Shown here in pieces: positions 10,282 to 22,701 of a DNA stretch of 64,000 nucleotides. The notes under the pieces were generated by a model. The model did not search any database. It was not told the DNA's origin and worked only from the letters and a program-made list of their open reading frames with translations. Position numbers and translations under genes: made by a program. The DNA comes from Rhodosorus marinus (lineage: Eukaryota; Rhodophyta; Stylonematophyceae; Stylonematales; Stylonemataceae): positions 558,001 to 622,000 of the forward strand of contig JAMWBK010000007.1 in NCBI GenBank assembly GCA_029953675.1. Direction: 5' to 3'. Positions within the stretch are counted from its first letter, which is position 1, and the number at the start of each line of letters is the position of its first letter.

Positions 10282-12364
10282 TCAAGCGGGCTGACCCTCC
10301 ACTTCCTGATCTTCCGATTCCCCCTCTGGAACACTAAGCGGACCAACTCGGTTGAATAGCTTAATCGCGTCCTCGATTGCGCCGTCAATATCAATTCTCA
10401 TTGACATCTCGTTTATGTACCTGACCAGGTCATCGAATCCGCCCAGCCTTAAAAGGTTTCTTCTGTGAAGTTTCAGTAGTCCGACGACGATATAGATCTG
10501 AAAATTATCCCCGAGATGCTCCAACCACAATACCTACAAACCCCAGACAGAGTCAGGGAACGAAAAAGCTGTGGCTGCATAGCAGCGACGAGAATTTTTC
10601 CACGTCGATTTTGATTTATGACGCACCTCCCACAACCTCAAAACATCCTGGAAGGGAAGCTCCCTCTTCAGCTGCACCAGAATCCAGCGGAAACAGCTGT
10701 AGTAGTTCGGATCGTGGGATCTGAAGTACTCTGCAAGCTCCGGATCGCTCTGTTCCGTGAGCAGGCGAAGCTCTTCCAGCTGCCGGTGAATTCCACTCTG
10801 GTCGACGCGAAAGTTGCGCTCAAGTTTCTTCATCAGCGTAGCGAAAGTCCAAAACGAAAGTGCCTCCTTCTCATGCCCGTAGACAAATACGATCGGTGCC
10901 AAGATGTCGCTCATCCCCTGAAGTACAGTCAATCCGCAGGGACGATTTCAGACGCCTTGGTCATAGTCACAGGTCGACTTAGCCGTCTGCATGGAGGCAT
11001 ACCTGGCAATATCCAGTCTTTCTATCATATGCCGCGTAGGTTGTTAGGATATTCCGCAGGGCTTCTAGCGCTGGGGAGGCATCGTCCTCGTAAACGGAGA
11101 CTTCTCGATCAGTCCTGGGGACATCCTTGAGGATACGCGACCGGTCCAGTTTGAGCTGTGTAAATTCATCCTCCGTGTTCTCATCCTCCCCCATCCTGCT
11201 CTGTACGGTTGAAGCCATAAGCGAAAGGTTCGTCAACCAACTTCGGAAAGGAGCTACTAATCCGCCCCAAACACTATGGATCCACAGCAGCTGACATGTT
11301 CCATGAGGCTTACCCGATCGTCGAGTTCTTGCCGTTTAGGTTCCCAAGAATCCTTGAGAGAAATGTACTCACTTTCAAGATTGGCTTCTTTATCTTCACC
11401 GGCCCCGTCCGCAATCTCATCCCAGTCGTAAACGCCTGCTATGTATGGCTACCTTACGGGGAGACGTAAGCGTTTCCACGTGTTCAGCACGAGTGGCATT
11501 TCCGAGCAAAGTCAGCTCTGATCTTGATTCTTCTTTATCAGGACTCACCCAAACCAGTGGCCTCGCTTCTGGCTCGAGGCCACCGAGGAAGATAGCGTGA
11601 CGCAGGCACAAAGAGTTGAACCTGGCCTCGCCTTTGCTGAACAGGAGCCAGGTCTCTTTGTTGAAGGAGACTCCACGTTTTCGTGAAGATAGAATGGGAT
11701 TCGGTGGGACAATATCATCCGGATTGCTTCCGTCATTGTCTGGTAGCGTTTGCGTGTCGGGTGCGAGACTTCCTCTTGTTGCTCTAAGGATGGATTCTCG
11801 GGCTACGGCGGTTAGGGACGCGAATGAGCGGAGAAGGTAGCTGGTTGGGGGTGCTGAGGAGCGATCATACGGAAATCCTACGAATTCTCTCTCAATGAGA
11901 GACCGCTTCACTCGGCGTATGCTTCTTTCGCTCTCCACAGCGAAAGTCGTCCGCTCTGAATCGAGTGCAAACATTGTTGAGACATCCTTCAACTTGTCAA
12001 CGAACATGGACCGAGCGGTAGGATCACTAAACCAGAGAGACTGAACTCGGACGAGTCCTTTCTCCATCAAGTCCAGTCCATTTCCTTCTATTCTAGCACA
12101 GATAATATCCTCCAGGTGAAACTCTTCACGTCTTCCTCGCCCTTTCGACTCCCATACAACCTTCCAAACCGCTTCCGCTAGAAGATCACTCGGAATCCCA
12201 TTCCGGTGAGCATAAACCTCAACAAGATACAGCTCACCCTCTTCATCATTCAAGTTGACACCATCCTGAGAGTAAAATATCCCTAAAGGAGTATATGATG
12301 CCGGTGGGTCCGTCGAACCCGCACCACCACCGCCAACACTGTCACCTAACTCCGTCCCCTCCAT
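10282..12364 (-). CDS. TBC-domain Rab GTPase-activating protein (TBC1D15/GYP7 type)
   Basis: The protein stimulates GTP hydrolysis by Rab GTPases in membrane traffic. Minus-strand exons: 12364..11549, 11448..11314, 11200..11003, 10917..10627 and 10533..10282. All joins are in phase 0 and give 563 residues. The N-terminal half (to about residue 255) is a GYP7-like pre-TBC region. The TBC domain starts at the exon 1/2 join, which restores PLVWPYIAGVYDWDE. It has the arginine-finger motif ILKDVPRTDR and the glutamine finger GYCQGMSDILAP. Later it has CFRWILVQLKRE, then LRLWEVLWLEHL across a splice site. Both catalytic fingers are present, so the GAP is predicted to be active. The order of motifs matches human TBC1D15 and yeast Gyp7 closely; the specific Rab target cannot be told from sequence. 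Confidence 0.9.
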
Positions 12365-13285
12365 TCGGGATCTTCACATTGTTAACCATCTCTGTTTCTC
12401 ATATTCGAAGGGTCCCGTTTTTGGCGCTCTTGCTTTGTCAGCTCAATGAGCAAAAACAAGAGGTAGATTCTTCAACAAAACATCCAGCTCCCACAACGCT
12501 TAGTCATTACGTCTCCTTCCCCTCTCCCAAGCAGAACCTGTTAGTCACACAGTCTCTAACATCGTGTTTTCGCTTAGCATCTCCCCCCGCTCCCTACCCA
12601 TCCCCAAAAACAGAACCTGTTTTTATTCAGTCTCCAACATCAGGTTTTCAAAAGTGCCTTACTATGACATCTCCTCGCCCTCTTCCCGGAACTGCAAAGC
12701 AGCACAAGGCGCAGCTGTTCTCATAAAGAAAAGAAGTCCAGATGGAAAAAGGGATGGCTGGTTGGATGATAGGATCCTCATGACACCTCACTAAACTGCT
12801 GTCTGGGTTAATGCAGATGTAGTTTGGTCAAGTCCACTGTCTTGCTTTGAGAACGCAGACCTAGTTTGGTCAAGCCATTGTCTCCTCTTAAAAAAGCAGA
12901 CGTAGTCTGGTCCAGCCATTGTCTGGCCGGGAGCAAGAGATTGATCAAGTTTACTGGTCACACTTACAAGTCTTCTGAGGTTTGTCATGTCTTGACTTCC
13001 GCTCGTGTTGGGACGCTTGTATAATATCGTAGCCATCGTGTCCAGTATTGACAGAGGAGCCAGACAAGGGCTTGGAATCGATGTGAAGTGAACTAATGGC
13101 TATTGAAGTGGGACGTTGGAGAATGGAGTTTTAGGTATAGCCTATGAGTTATCACTCTTCTGATCGGATCAGGGTGGCTCCCTGCTGATCAAGTTTTTGT
13201 CGGGCATCGACGGATGGAAGATGGGCGCGATGCTAATCGCTAACGGGTTGGACAGGCTAGCTGATTGATTTGATTTTTTTTTTGG
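12365..13285. other. Intergenic region between divergent TBC and PMS genes
   Basis: Two imperfect copies of a segment containing AGAACCTGTT and TCTCTAACATC / TCTCCAACATC lie near 12530 and 12610. A three-copy 41-base repeat follows at 12813. The long plus-strand frame at 12295 runs antisense into the TBC start and is not believed. Confidence 0.5.
12813..12932 (-). repeat. Three-copy tandem repeat of about 41 bases
   Basis: Copies begin at 12813, 12855 and 12896 with GCAGA(T/C)(G/C)TAGT, followed by TGGTC(A/C)AG and CCA(C)TGTCT. Each copy has diverged by several bases. The minus-strand frame across it merely translates the repeat. Confidence 0.75.
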
Positions 13286-16200
13286 ATGGCATTTTCCCGA
13301 AAAAAAATGTCCAAGGTTGCAGTTTTAGGTCAGAACGATCAGAGAAGGGTATATTCTGGCCAAGTGATCCTTGATCCAGCGGCAGTGGTGAAGGAGCTGC
13401 TTGAAAATTCTTTGGACAGCTGTGCTAAGAGAATTGACATTCGAGTGCGTGGAACTGCAGCGTTGAGGAGCATATCCGTAGTCGATAATGGAAGCGGCAT
13501 ATCTAGAGACGATCTCGGTCTGCTCTGTACTGCACATGCAACCTCGAAACTCTCAGATCTCGATGACATAACAAGAGTTCGAACCATGGGCTTTCGTGGA
13601 GAAGCCCTAGCGGCTATCGCAGCCCTCTCCGGTAGGGAGCATTCGCTCAACTCGCTTTTTGGAAACCGATCTCTGGAAAGCTTATGTACGTTGGTATCAC
13701 GATTAGAACGGCTCGTGGTGGTCACAAAGACTGACAAGGACGAGACTGGAACCGCTGTAGAATACTCTGAGACCGGAGAAGTTGAAAAACAAAGTCCTAC
13801 TCCCCGAACCGTTGGGACAACTGCCACGGTCGAAAACCTCTTCTGTAGGCTGCCCGTCCGTAAGAAAGAAGCGGAGAGTAATTCCAAGCGAGTAAGGAGC
13901 AGCCTTTGTCTCGCCAGTTGCTGGATCTTGCACAGTTGCTGAACACATTCTGAATGGGAACGGGTTTGCGCTAGGAGGTGAACAGAATCGTAGCGATTAT
14001 TCACACGTACGGGCTCATATGCTTTGGCGTTAAAATATCTCTGGCCATGGAGTCCACAACACTGCTGCAGACCCCAGGGAGGCCGCTGAAAGACAATTCA
14101 AGCGATGATCGGGGGCTATACGAGAATGTGGTTGCCCTATTCGGCAGCAAACAAGGTTCCGCTCTTGTCACGGCTGTGGTTCCATCACTCCTGTCTGGAT
14201 GCGAAAAACAACCACAACCGAGCACTGAAGATCCAGAGGATGGCGCAGATCCTATCCAAAACAGTGAGCTGTGAACCCAGTTTTATGAGCCATAGGCGTA
14301 GCTTCCTAAGTTTTCTCTTCTCTCGGTTTCAGCGTCTGACCCAAACGTCGATCTACGTGTTGTAGACAGCGATGAAGTATGGTCAATGTACGGTCTGGTC
14401 TCCCGAGCTGATCGTGACTCTGGCAGGTCCAGCACCGATCGGCAGTATGTGTATATAAATCGCCGACCAGTTGATTTTCCGAAACTTACACGCGCATGCA
14501 ACGAAATGTACCGCCGCTTTGTTCCTTCCGCATCGCCCGTGTTGATCCTGAGTCTCCACGCTCCGGAGGCGGAAGTCGATGTTAACATACAACCGGACAA
14601 GAGGAAGGTAGGTTCCTCTTCTGGACGGCGCCCTCCGCCGTAATTACTTACCTTGTTGTTCCCTAGGCCATGGCTTGGCTTCTCAAACAGAAAACTTATA
14701 TAACACTTACAGGTACGTTTTCTGCGCGAGAATGAAGTCGTTACCGCCGTACGAGATGCTCTCGAGAATATTTGGAATAAGAATCTGTCCAGTTATGCTC
14801 CTAGCGCGGCGACACAAACGTTTTTGGCCACATCCGCACCGAATGGAAAGGATAAGCCCTCGACCAGAGAGCAGTTAAGTTCAATGACTGCTGAAAGCCA
14901 ATCTGAAAGGACGCCTTTCGAGCCAAAACCTGAGGAAACGAGAAACACGGACGTAAGTATCGCCCCTGTAGTGAATGCCAACAGTCCCACAGAGCGGCGA
15001 GAGGTTGGAGAGTCATTTGGAAGAGAACTGTTGGACGAAGCTGTCTCCAAGGCGGAAAGCGAGGCAAGGAAGGCTCTCCCAGAAAGCCTTCCGCAGCGAA
15101 GGGAGAATCATCACGAAGACTCGATATTTGAAGAAAAGGTTGCTGCGGACAATCTAGGACACAGCGAAGGTCAAGTGTCTGCTCGTATCAATGGTAATGG
15201 TGAGTTTCAGCGCCTTCCAGAGAAGAGAGCTCGTACTGCAGCTCTAGCTGGAGCTGCAGCCGCAGGCTCGGCAAGAAAGGGCAGGTCTCTTGTCGACTTC
15301 ATGTCTAGAAAGCGTCGGCAACCGGCATCAATTGTTCCTTCGTCCTCCGATCAAGATGGCCCGAGCGGAGGAATGAGAACGAACCTTGCCGATGTACAGA
15401 GTTCCAAGGACCGAAGTGTAGAATCGTATGGTAAGGAGAGCGGAGCATCTCCAAGCGCTAGGGATGACGATGGAATACGTGCCGACGATGATGATTCCGA
15501 GGTGGTCATTACGGATTCCGCGAAGAAGCGCAAGGCCACCGACGAGAAGCCACTTTTCGAGTACGTAGTTCTCAACCGTTGTCATTTTCCTCTCAAGTTG
15601 CTACGGCTCTGTTCGTACTCGGTCTCTTAAGCTCCTAGCCAACCCCGCTCGTAGGTTTGGCGGGATACAGGTTCAGGAAGGGCTTGCTCGTGATTTATCT
15701 TCGACGAGAGAACGACCCAACGGCAAACGGGGAAAATTCAATCTCAGCTCGATAAGCAGTTCCCTAGTGAGTGAGGATGTCGCAGACACGGAAATAAGAC
15801 GCGAGTTTAAGAAGCAGTGGTTCTCAGGGATGCGTGTTATTGGACAGTTCAATCTCGGCTTCATCGTGTGTGAACTGGGTGGCAGCATGTTCATAATCGA
15901 CCAGCATGCTGCTGATGAAAAGTACAACTACGAGGACTTGACGAAGCGAACGGAAATCAGATGTCAGCCTTTGGTGCTCCCGCAGCAGCTCGAACTGTCG
16001 ACGGAAGACGAACTGATAGTTGCCGACAACCTGGATGTGTTCAGGTAACGCGTGCATACGGCAACCGTTTTTGCAATGAGTTAGGGAACGCGGCTTGTCT
16101 GCTTTCTCGTTGGTTGTGATTCTGACGATTAGCTTGCAACCCCGTTGATGTACCTCTCCTGTGTCAGGTCTGCTGGCTTCAACATCGAGTACGAAAGGGA

Positions 16201-16675
16201 AGGAGCCCCAACGAAGCGGGCCAAGCTCTTGACCGTACCGTACAGTCAGAACACTGTATTCGGGCTTACTGACGTGCAGCAGATGATTGCGGAGATGAAG
16301 TCCACGAGCGCTCGTGGCGGAAAGGTTTCAAAAGGTAGAGAGAAACAGCACAGCGAGTGTGTGTGACAGAACTCACTAGAGCTGCTCAACGCCGGATCTG
16401 GAGCCGTTCTTTCTAATGTTTCCCGGCTCTTTCTTGTGGATGCGTCTCATAAACAACATGCAGATCTGAAGCCGAAGCGGGTGGCAGAAATGTTGGCATC
16501 GCGAGCTTGTAGGAAGTCGATAATGATCGGTACAGCCCTGGACCACGGGCAAATGCGAAAAGTGGTCAGCACACTTTCAACCCTCGAAAGTCCGTGGAAT
16601 TGTCCCCATGGAAGGCCGACAATGAGACACTTGTGGGATTTGGAGCCAGCCAAGACTATCCTTAGAGAGAATTAG
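13286..16675 (+). CDS. PMS1: DNA mismatch-repair endonuclease PMS1/PMS2 (MutL homologue)
   Basis: This is the endonuclease subunit of MutL-alpha, which nicks the strand carrying a mismatch. Exons: 13286..13631, 13707..13891, 13975..14263, 14333..14607, 14713..15560, 15655..16044, 16168..16334 and 16464..16675. They total 2712 bases (903 residues) with phases kept. The GHKL ATPase has KELLENSLDS, VVDNGSGI and TMGFRGEAL. The transducer domain has GRSSTDRQYVYINRRPVDF and NIQPDKRK. After a long disordered linker (exon 5) comes the C-terminal domain, with the endonuclease motif DQHAADEKYNYE, the zinc-site residues ASRACRKSIMIG and CPHGRPTMRH. All catalytic elements are intact. The name follows yeast and plant usage (PMS2 in animals). 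The first intron (13632..13706, 75 bases) is stop-free in frame; removing it restores the conserved spacing. A second in-frame ATG at 13307 is an alternative start. The partner MLH1 is not in the window. Confidence 0.93.
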
Positions 16676-17054
16676 AGCTTGACCTAACCATAGGATGCGG
16701 GGGCTCATCCGGCACCCTAGGTTACCTTCAATGATGTGCTCGCGAAGGGAAACACCCCCGTAAATGTTTCGTGCTCATGTTGACGATAATCTAGTTTATT
16801 ACAAAAAAAGTAAGGTACCGAAGGGTATCATCATCGACTTTTGGTTCGTCAATACCCACTATTCAGACCTGGAAATACAACCAACCACGGCAAGCGCGAC
16901 GCCAGTGACCGCTCGCTGGCCGTCTCGCCGCAACTTTCTCGCATCGATGGTCTGTCCAAGCGTTGGAGGAAATTCGTTGGCTTTCGATGGGAACCGTACC
17001 GTGCTCAACGCGATATACAAAATACATATATAAATGCCCCAAAAACGAAACGCC
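16676..17054. other. Intergenic region between convergent PMS and Nup96 genes
   Basis: These 379 bases lie between two stop codons. They should hold both 3' UTRs. Nothing else was recognised. Confidence 0.5.
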
Positions 17055-20000
17055 CTAGAGGCCAACCGGAACCCCAAACCCGGATCCTAGGGGAACGCTC
17101 CAGAACAAATTGTCGTACGTTCCCAGTGCGTCATCGCCTGCATATTCGCCGGCAAGCTGCAAGCCATGACTTGGGCTCAGGCAAACGGTTATTAAGTCTC
17201 CACGTGCAATCTCTGCCAGATTTGCGCCACTCTCTTCCCCCTCCTCAATGTTCTTCTTCAGCAGCAGTCGTCTCTGAAGCGAAGCACCGAAGTTTGCCAT
17301 GACGAGCTTGAGGAATGTCTGTTCCTCACTTTCCTAAATCAGACGATGTATACAGAGGCAAATTAGAATTGCGCGACTGAGAAACACAGAGAATAAACAT
17401 GGTAGAATTTCGCACATCGCTAGAGAAACGAGAGACGCCCGTCATGAAGGAGTGGAGCACGGCAGGGTCGTTCCATGCCTTGCACTTCTCCGCTTCATCG
17501 TCAGCAAGTAGTTTTAGAAAGGTAAGCAGCACACCCCCCTTCACATTCCAATCCGGCAGGGAAGATGCGCTGAGCGTAGATAAAAGGTTGATGAGCCGCT
17601 TTGCAGCCGTCTCCCATCCGCGGAGACTTCTGACTGCCATGGACGCAATTTTCGGGGCGATTTTGTCGCATATTAGGTCGTGTGCATCAGAGCTCGCTTC
17701 CATTTCATTCCAGTCCGCCCCAAGTTTACAAAGAAGCTCTGCTTCCTCTGCATGTGCTTGCCGGTATCTGCCCAGCATGAAATAAGTGCGTTGAGAGAAA
17801 AGCCAGAGCAACGAATTAAGGACCCGGTATCCAAGTGGGTGCGGAAGGCGAGAGGAAGATCGTTCGTATTACCTTGCCCACAGAACTTTGGCCTCTAAGA
17901 TCCAATCGTAAGGGACCTTGAGTACACCGCAAAGGAATGCCTCAGGTTCCAGTGCCTCTTCTCGCCCACGTACTTCTGCTGTGTCTTTGACAATTTTCGG
18001 CCAAAGCCTCCATATAAGCGATCGCAATTCCCAATCACGAAACGCCGACGTCTGTGCCGAGGCCATAACGTAAACTGACCAAAGAGGCATGGAGTTGCCT
18101 TCCAGCTGTTCTGCGAACGTTGCATGTACTCGCAGCTCCTGTCGTAAGCGTGCCCCCGCGCCGACAATTCCGCGGAGCCACTGGTAAAGCATCCAGCTCC
18201 CGGTGAAGTCAAGAATCGCCTTTTCCGAACCAACTATTTATCAAATGAATAAAGCACGAGCTTCAGTTGGTCGTTGTTGTTGAGCAACTCTCCCAGGCCA
18301 CAACGAGACAAACGGTGCGTCCCAGAGTACTATCGCGGAGGAGGGCCAGCACTGTGCCCTTGATCGAGACTTACAAGATGTCGTTGAAATTGCTCGCTCC
18401 AGACCGTGTTCGTGAGCAATATTTGAGAAGAGGCACAGGATCTCGTAGGCAGAATCAGTTTCACCGTTTTTCGCGACGGCGTATCTTTCGTCAAGGTTGA
18501 GGTCCGAAGCATGCGGAGGCACTGGCGGGCCCGCTATGCGTGATGAATCCCATGCCGTTGTGAAGGCCTCAACGGCGTTTGCCAAGGACCCAATGTCTTT
18601 CCTCCCACTTTTCGAATACCACAAAAAAAGCGCAAACGCTCGGTACCACGACACCTCTTTCAGCTGGCGACTCTTCTCTATGTTCCCGGAGAGCAGGTGT
18701 AAAAGATCCAAAACGTCTTCTCTAGTTTTCTCACCTGCGTCGCCTATCGAAACAGGCGCGTCAGATGCTTTCCAGTGGACAGCTTCAGGGGGAGGAAGCC
18801 CATACGGAGTGGATTTAAGCAGAACAGTTAGGATGCGGAACTCACCCACTGTGAATCGATTTGCAAACTCATCAACGTCCCTGTGAAAAGAGGACCCGGG
18901 AAACTCCATCGAGCGCGAAACAAGCAAAGCCAGTCTGTAGTCTCCTTTCTCGAGGAGAGATTGGGCAGCTTCATCAACTTTTCCGGAGCTCAAAGTAGAG
19001 TAGACGTCCTGATAATAGTTTCCGGCCGAGTGCTCGTCCTTCGCCCAGGAACACGCATGTTCCTCAAGCCAGCGGGAAATTCGAAATCGAATAATATGGT
19101 CCTGAGCGCCGTCGTATTCGCCATATAGAGCTAGGAGAAGCCCAAAGATGATTGCCAAGTGCTTTTGCTGGTATCGCTCAAAGTGTTCTACAAGAACCTG
19201 CAAGCTTGTGTCCCGAGCAGTTGGTGCTACAGCGAATATCTGGCCGGAAAAGTTCAGATAGAGATGATTGAGTTCTCCGTCGTTCAGCGGTGTTTCAATG
19301 ACAAAATTGGGGCAATGGTTTACGTTCTCTAGCGTCGGCTGGCTCAGCTTTCCTGTTCCCATCGAATCGTATTCATCCCTTTCCCATTCCTTCATATGTG
19401 TTTGCAACGCCTCGCCGTAGAACTCCTTCGGGTGTTGTTTGGATATCCTCACGATTCTGATCCCGAAACTTTCTCCAGCGCGTTGTGGAAGGACCGGAGT
19501 GCAGAGGTTGCCGTTTCCACCGAACGCACATCGAAAGCTTCTGCCAAGCCTCAACATAGGATCTCTCGTAGATCCCTCCGCTCCAGAAGCAACAGAATCC
19601 TGAATGCTTGGAACAGGATGCAATGTATCAAGCAACGTGGGAGCCTAGGAATTTTTCAAGATACGATGTGGGCAAAAACAAAAGCAGGGTTCAATTCCTT
19701 TGGATGGTACAAGCTCCGGACATTAGGGTAGGAACTCTCTTTTGAGTTTTGCCGTGTGTTTTCTCTCACCATCTGTGTTTGTTGAATCGCATTCCGCAGA
19801 ACGCTAACGGAGAACGTCGACGACTTGATGCGGCCCTTCATCCTCGGGGATTCCAAGTGTCTTGGCCTAACTCTTCTACCTTGCTCATCTACCGCATCAG
19901 CGGAGACTAAGCTCTCCTCAACAAGCATCTCTGAATCACTAACAGGAGCGATTTCCTCCCCTTTGTGAGGAAACAAGAGTCTTTGCATTCTATGCAGCCT

Positions 20001-20978
20001 CGGGATTTCTAGAGAATCGAACACGGATGCTTTTGTTTCATCCGCGGCTTCCGAATCTTCAGTTTTCTGAATGTCATCTTCGTTTTCAGCCTGGTTGCGG
20101 AATCAGATGAAGAGCAGTGGTTAGCACAAGACAACATCTTCTTCTTTTTCTTTTCCGGTAGTTCGAACCGGGATACGTACAGGACTGCTTTGCTCATCAC
20201 CCGCGTCGGACCAATCATCAGGTACTGAGAGAATCCTGCTTGGGGTAGTAGTCCCCACTTTCTCGACAGTAGCACCCTTAAGATCGCTGACTTCAGCGTC
20301 TCGTTGCTGATTACTTGTACCTTCGGGGCCCAGTGGACCAACCGCACTTGGGGTGTGCTCATCATCGGACTCATCCAAGAAGCCATATCTACTAAAGTGA
20401 TCAACTCCAACTGTAAGAACGTCTAAATCCTCATCGTAATTTAGAAACGACGCTAGCTGCAACCTGCACTCCTCTCGGAGGATTTCCTCTAGGTAAGCGG
20501 AACCTTCTCCCCGGATAGAGCTTTCGCTATGCATGTCCAGCACGAGCTAAACGGGGAAGAACGATTCTCTCAGTGAGTCAACTTTTGGAAAAGAACAGAG
20601 TATGGGCATTGAGCAGGTTTTCTGAAACGTACGGTGGCAGGTTTGCTTAGTTTACGCGCGTACTGCTCCTCACATCCTTCTCCTACAGAGACGTATCTAC
20701 GGCCTATGTCCACGAGCTGATCTAGGTCAAGATCTCGCACATCCGTGAATCCTTTCCATACGATGGAACCGAATCCACGCCGACCAACTTGGAAGTTGTG
20801 GACTGCAGCCCTTTCGGTCTCCGAACACTCCCTGCATTTCATTGTTATCATCAGAGCTATTGGCTTAAACGGCAGTAGTATAAGAGATCTTATACGAAAG
20901 TGACGGCGGCTCTCACCTCAGTCTTTCAACTGACGGTCGACAGAAGTAAGCATCCCTCGAGAGCCTTGGCGCGGCCAT
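17055..20978 (-). CDS. NUP96: Nucleoporin Nup96 with N-terminal Nup98-type autoproteolytic domain
   Basis: This is a scaffold subunit of the nuclear pore Y-complex. Minus-strand exons: 20978..20917, 20831..20633, 20546..20181, 20090..19770, 19644..18375, 18233..17873, 17767..17416 and 17333..17055. They total 3210 bases (1069 residues) with every phase kept. Residues about 10-150 form a Nup98-type autoproteolytic domain: DAYFCRPSVERL, VGRRGFGSIVWKG, TDVRDLDLDQLV, and the cleavage motif DHFSRYGF, expected to be cut between F and S. No Phe-Gly repeats precede it. An acidic linker leads to the Nup96 helical solenoid, which shows RISRWLEEHA, KGDYRLALLVSRS, LFLWYSKSG, DFTGSWMLYQWLR and VPYDWILEAK in the order of human Nup96. 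In animals Nup98 and Nup96 are one precursor cut at this site; separate genes are known in plants. The ATG at 20978 starts immediately before the domain. Confidence 0.88.
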
Positions 20979-22701
20979 GACCGCCTTTTCACTCTCCGAG
21001 CGACGATCGACCAGCTCTTCAACTCTGTTTTCCAAGCGCTGGGCTGAAAAATTACTTCATCTAATTTTTCAGTTTCTAGCAAAAACCAAGAAGAACCGAA
21101 CCGGAGGTCTTCTCGTTGGTGATAGCCGTGGAAACCTCTTCAAACCCCTTGCATTCGATCTCTCGCACCAGAAAGATCTCTGCCAACTTCGGCCTTTGAA
21201 GTGTTCCCTCAGAAGAATCAGCCTGACCACAACGCTAATCGACTTTTTCACCCGCAACCCCTTCACACAAGAATCGTCTTAATATTTACTTGGCCAAACT
21301 TACTCGGCGAATGTTGCCCTCCCAAGACCGAATTGAAAATTGATATCGTTTTCCTGGCCAAAGGAACACAGCCAGTGTTCCATCAAAAAAAAAAAATTGA
21401 AAAGCCACGAAGAGCGGGGATGACAGATGGAGGCTCTTTGGATCACATTGAAGAAGCATTCTAATGTTTGTTGGGCATGTGACTTGAAAGGCTTGATAGA
21501 TCTGGATTACATGAAGATTGATGATCGCTAACCTGTTCAACGATACCGCTATGGACTCGCAATAACCTTCACAGATCACGCGGGAACGGAGAAGATGAGT
21601 GGAACAGATAGCCAACAGAGAGCAATGAAGCGAAAGCACATGTTAACCACTCGATGAGAGATTCTGCTGATCTTCTCAGCGCATTGGGATTTAGACTCCC
21701 TCTTCGCACGTGAGGAGTTCGTCTGCACGAATGACTTCTAAAATACTATAGACCTTGTGAATGATGTTCCGTTCGGCAGAATTCGGGCCTTAGCACACCT
21801 TTTAGTTTCCTCCAATCGAATAGGACTCAAGGCTGAGCACATATCGGTTCTCTACGAGAGACCGCCTGATCACTTCGCTCCATATCAATCGCCAAAAAGC
21901 CTTGACATGCCGCGGAACCTCGAAGACTGTCCCATGTGGGACGTCCCAGGTCGATAAGCTGTGCTGCTTCGTGGTGCCGTGTGACGGCTGTTAAGCCTCG
22001 ACACGTCACGATGCGCCCCGCGCATCTTGAGCGAGAGCCCACGTTGAATCTAGACAAGCGTGAACTGCGATGATGGAGTGTGCCATATGATATGCCGTAA
22101 CGCAAGAGTACAGCTAAAAACTCAAGCTCTTGGTCAGGAGCGCTTCCTGAGCGTGCACCGGAAGGGATTCGACAACGCACATCAATATACTGTTGTGGAG
22201 AATGTTCGCAGATGGAAAATGTTCAGCTCTCCACCTACTAGGGAGTCAAAACGTTTAAGGTGGCAGTCGAAGGCCAACTCGCGTCGAGGCCAGTTCTGTC
22301 TGTCCACATAAAAGCGTTCTCAGATGGGTCGCACATAGCTGCGGTACTGTGTTCGATCAGGCCTGGTACTTAGGGCGTTCACGCGCTAAGGAACATGCTA
22401 AGGCGATCAGTCGGGGTGGCCGCAGCGCACCTGACGTTCGCTACAGGAAGACCTCTGACACTTGTGCGCAAGCGGGAGGGGTTGAACCCTCCGGGACTTT
22501 CTGGTTAATTTTTTTCTTGATTTCGTTTTTATCGGTTCTCCTCTCACCACCACCCTAACTCTTAATAGATTTGTCTTCCCCGAAAACCCCCGCCGGGAGA
22601 CTACTGACATACTTTGCGCTCAAGTTTCGTCCTCGGAAACTATAGGAACAAGAAACAGGAAGAGCTCCTCCGGATTCTTACTCTCGCGGCATTCCAGTTT
22701 C
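20979..22701. other. Intergenic region of unknown content
   Basis: About 1.7 kb contains only short frames. Minus-strand frames at 21827..22180 and plus-strand frames at 22060..22311 overlap each other antisense, and neither matches a family I recognise. The stretch at 21380 has an A-run. It may include decayed repeat DNA, but no motif proves that. Confidence 0.4.

Noticed and set aside
12295-12726. 143-codon plus-strand frame
   Set aside because: Begins antisense to the TBC N-terminus and continues through repeated intergenic DNA.
13892-13919. A 26-base intron in the PMS gene (acceptor at cgccag)
   Set aside because: Too short and not supported by alignment; the acceptor at 13974 restores the conserved helix.
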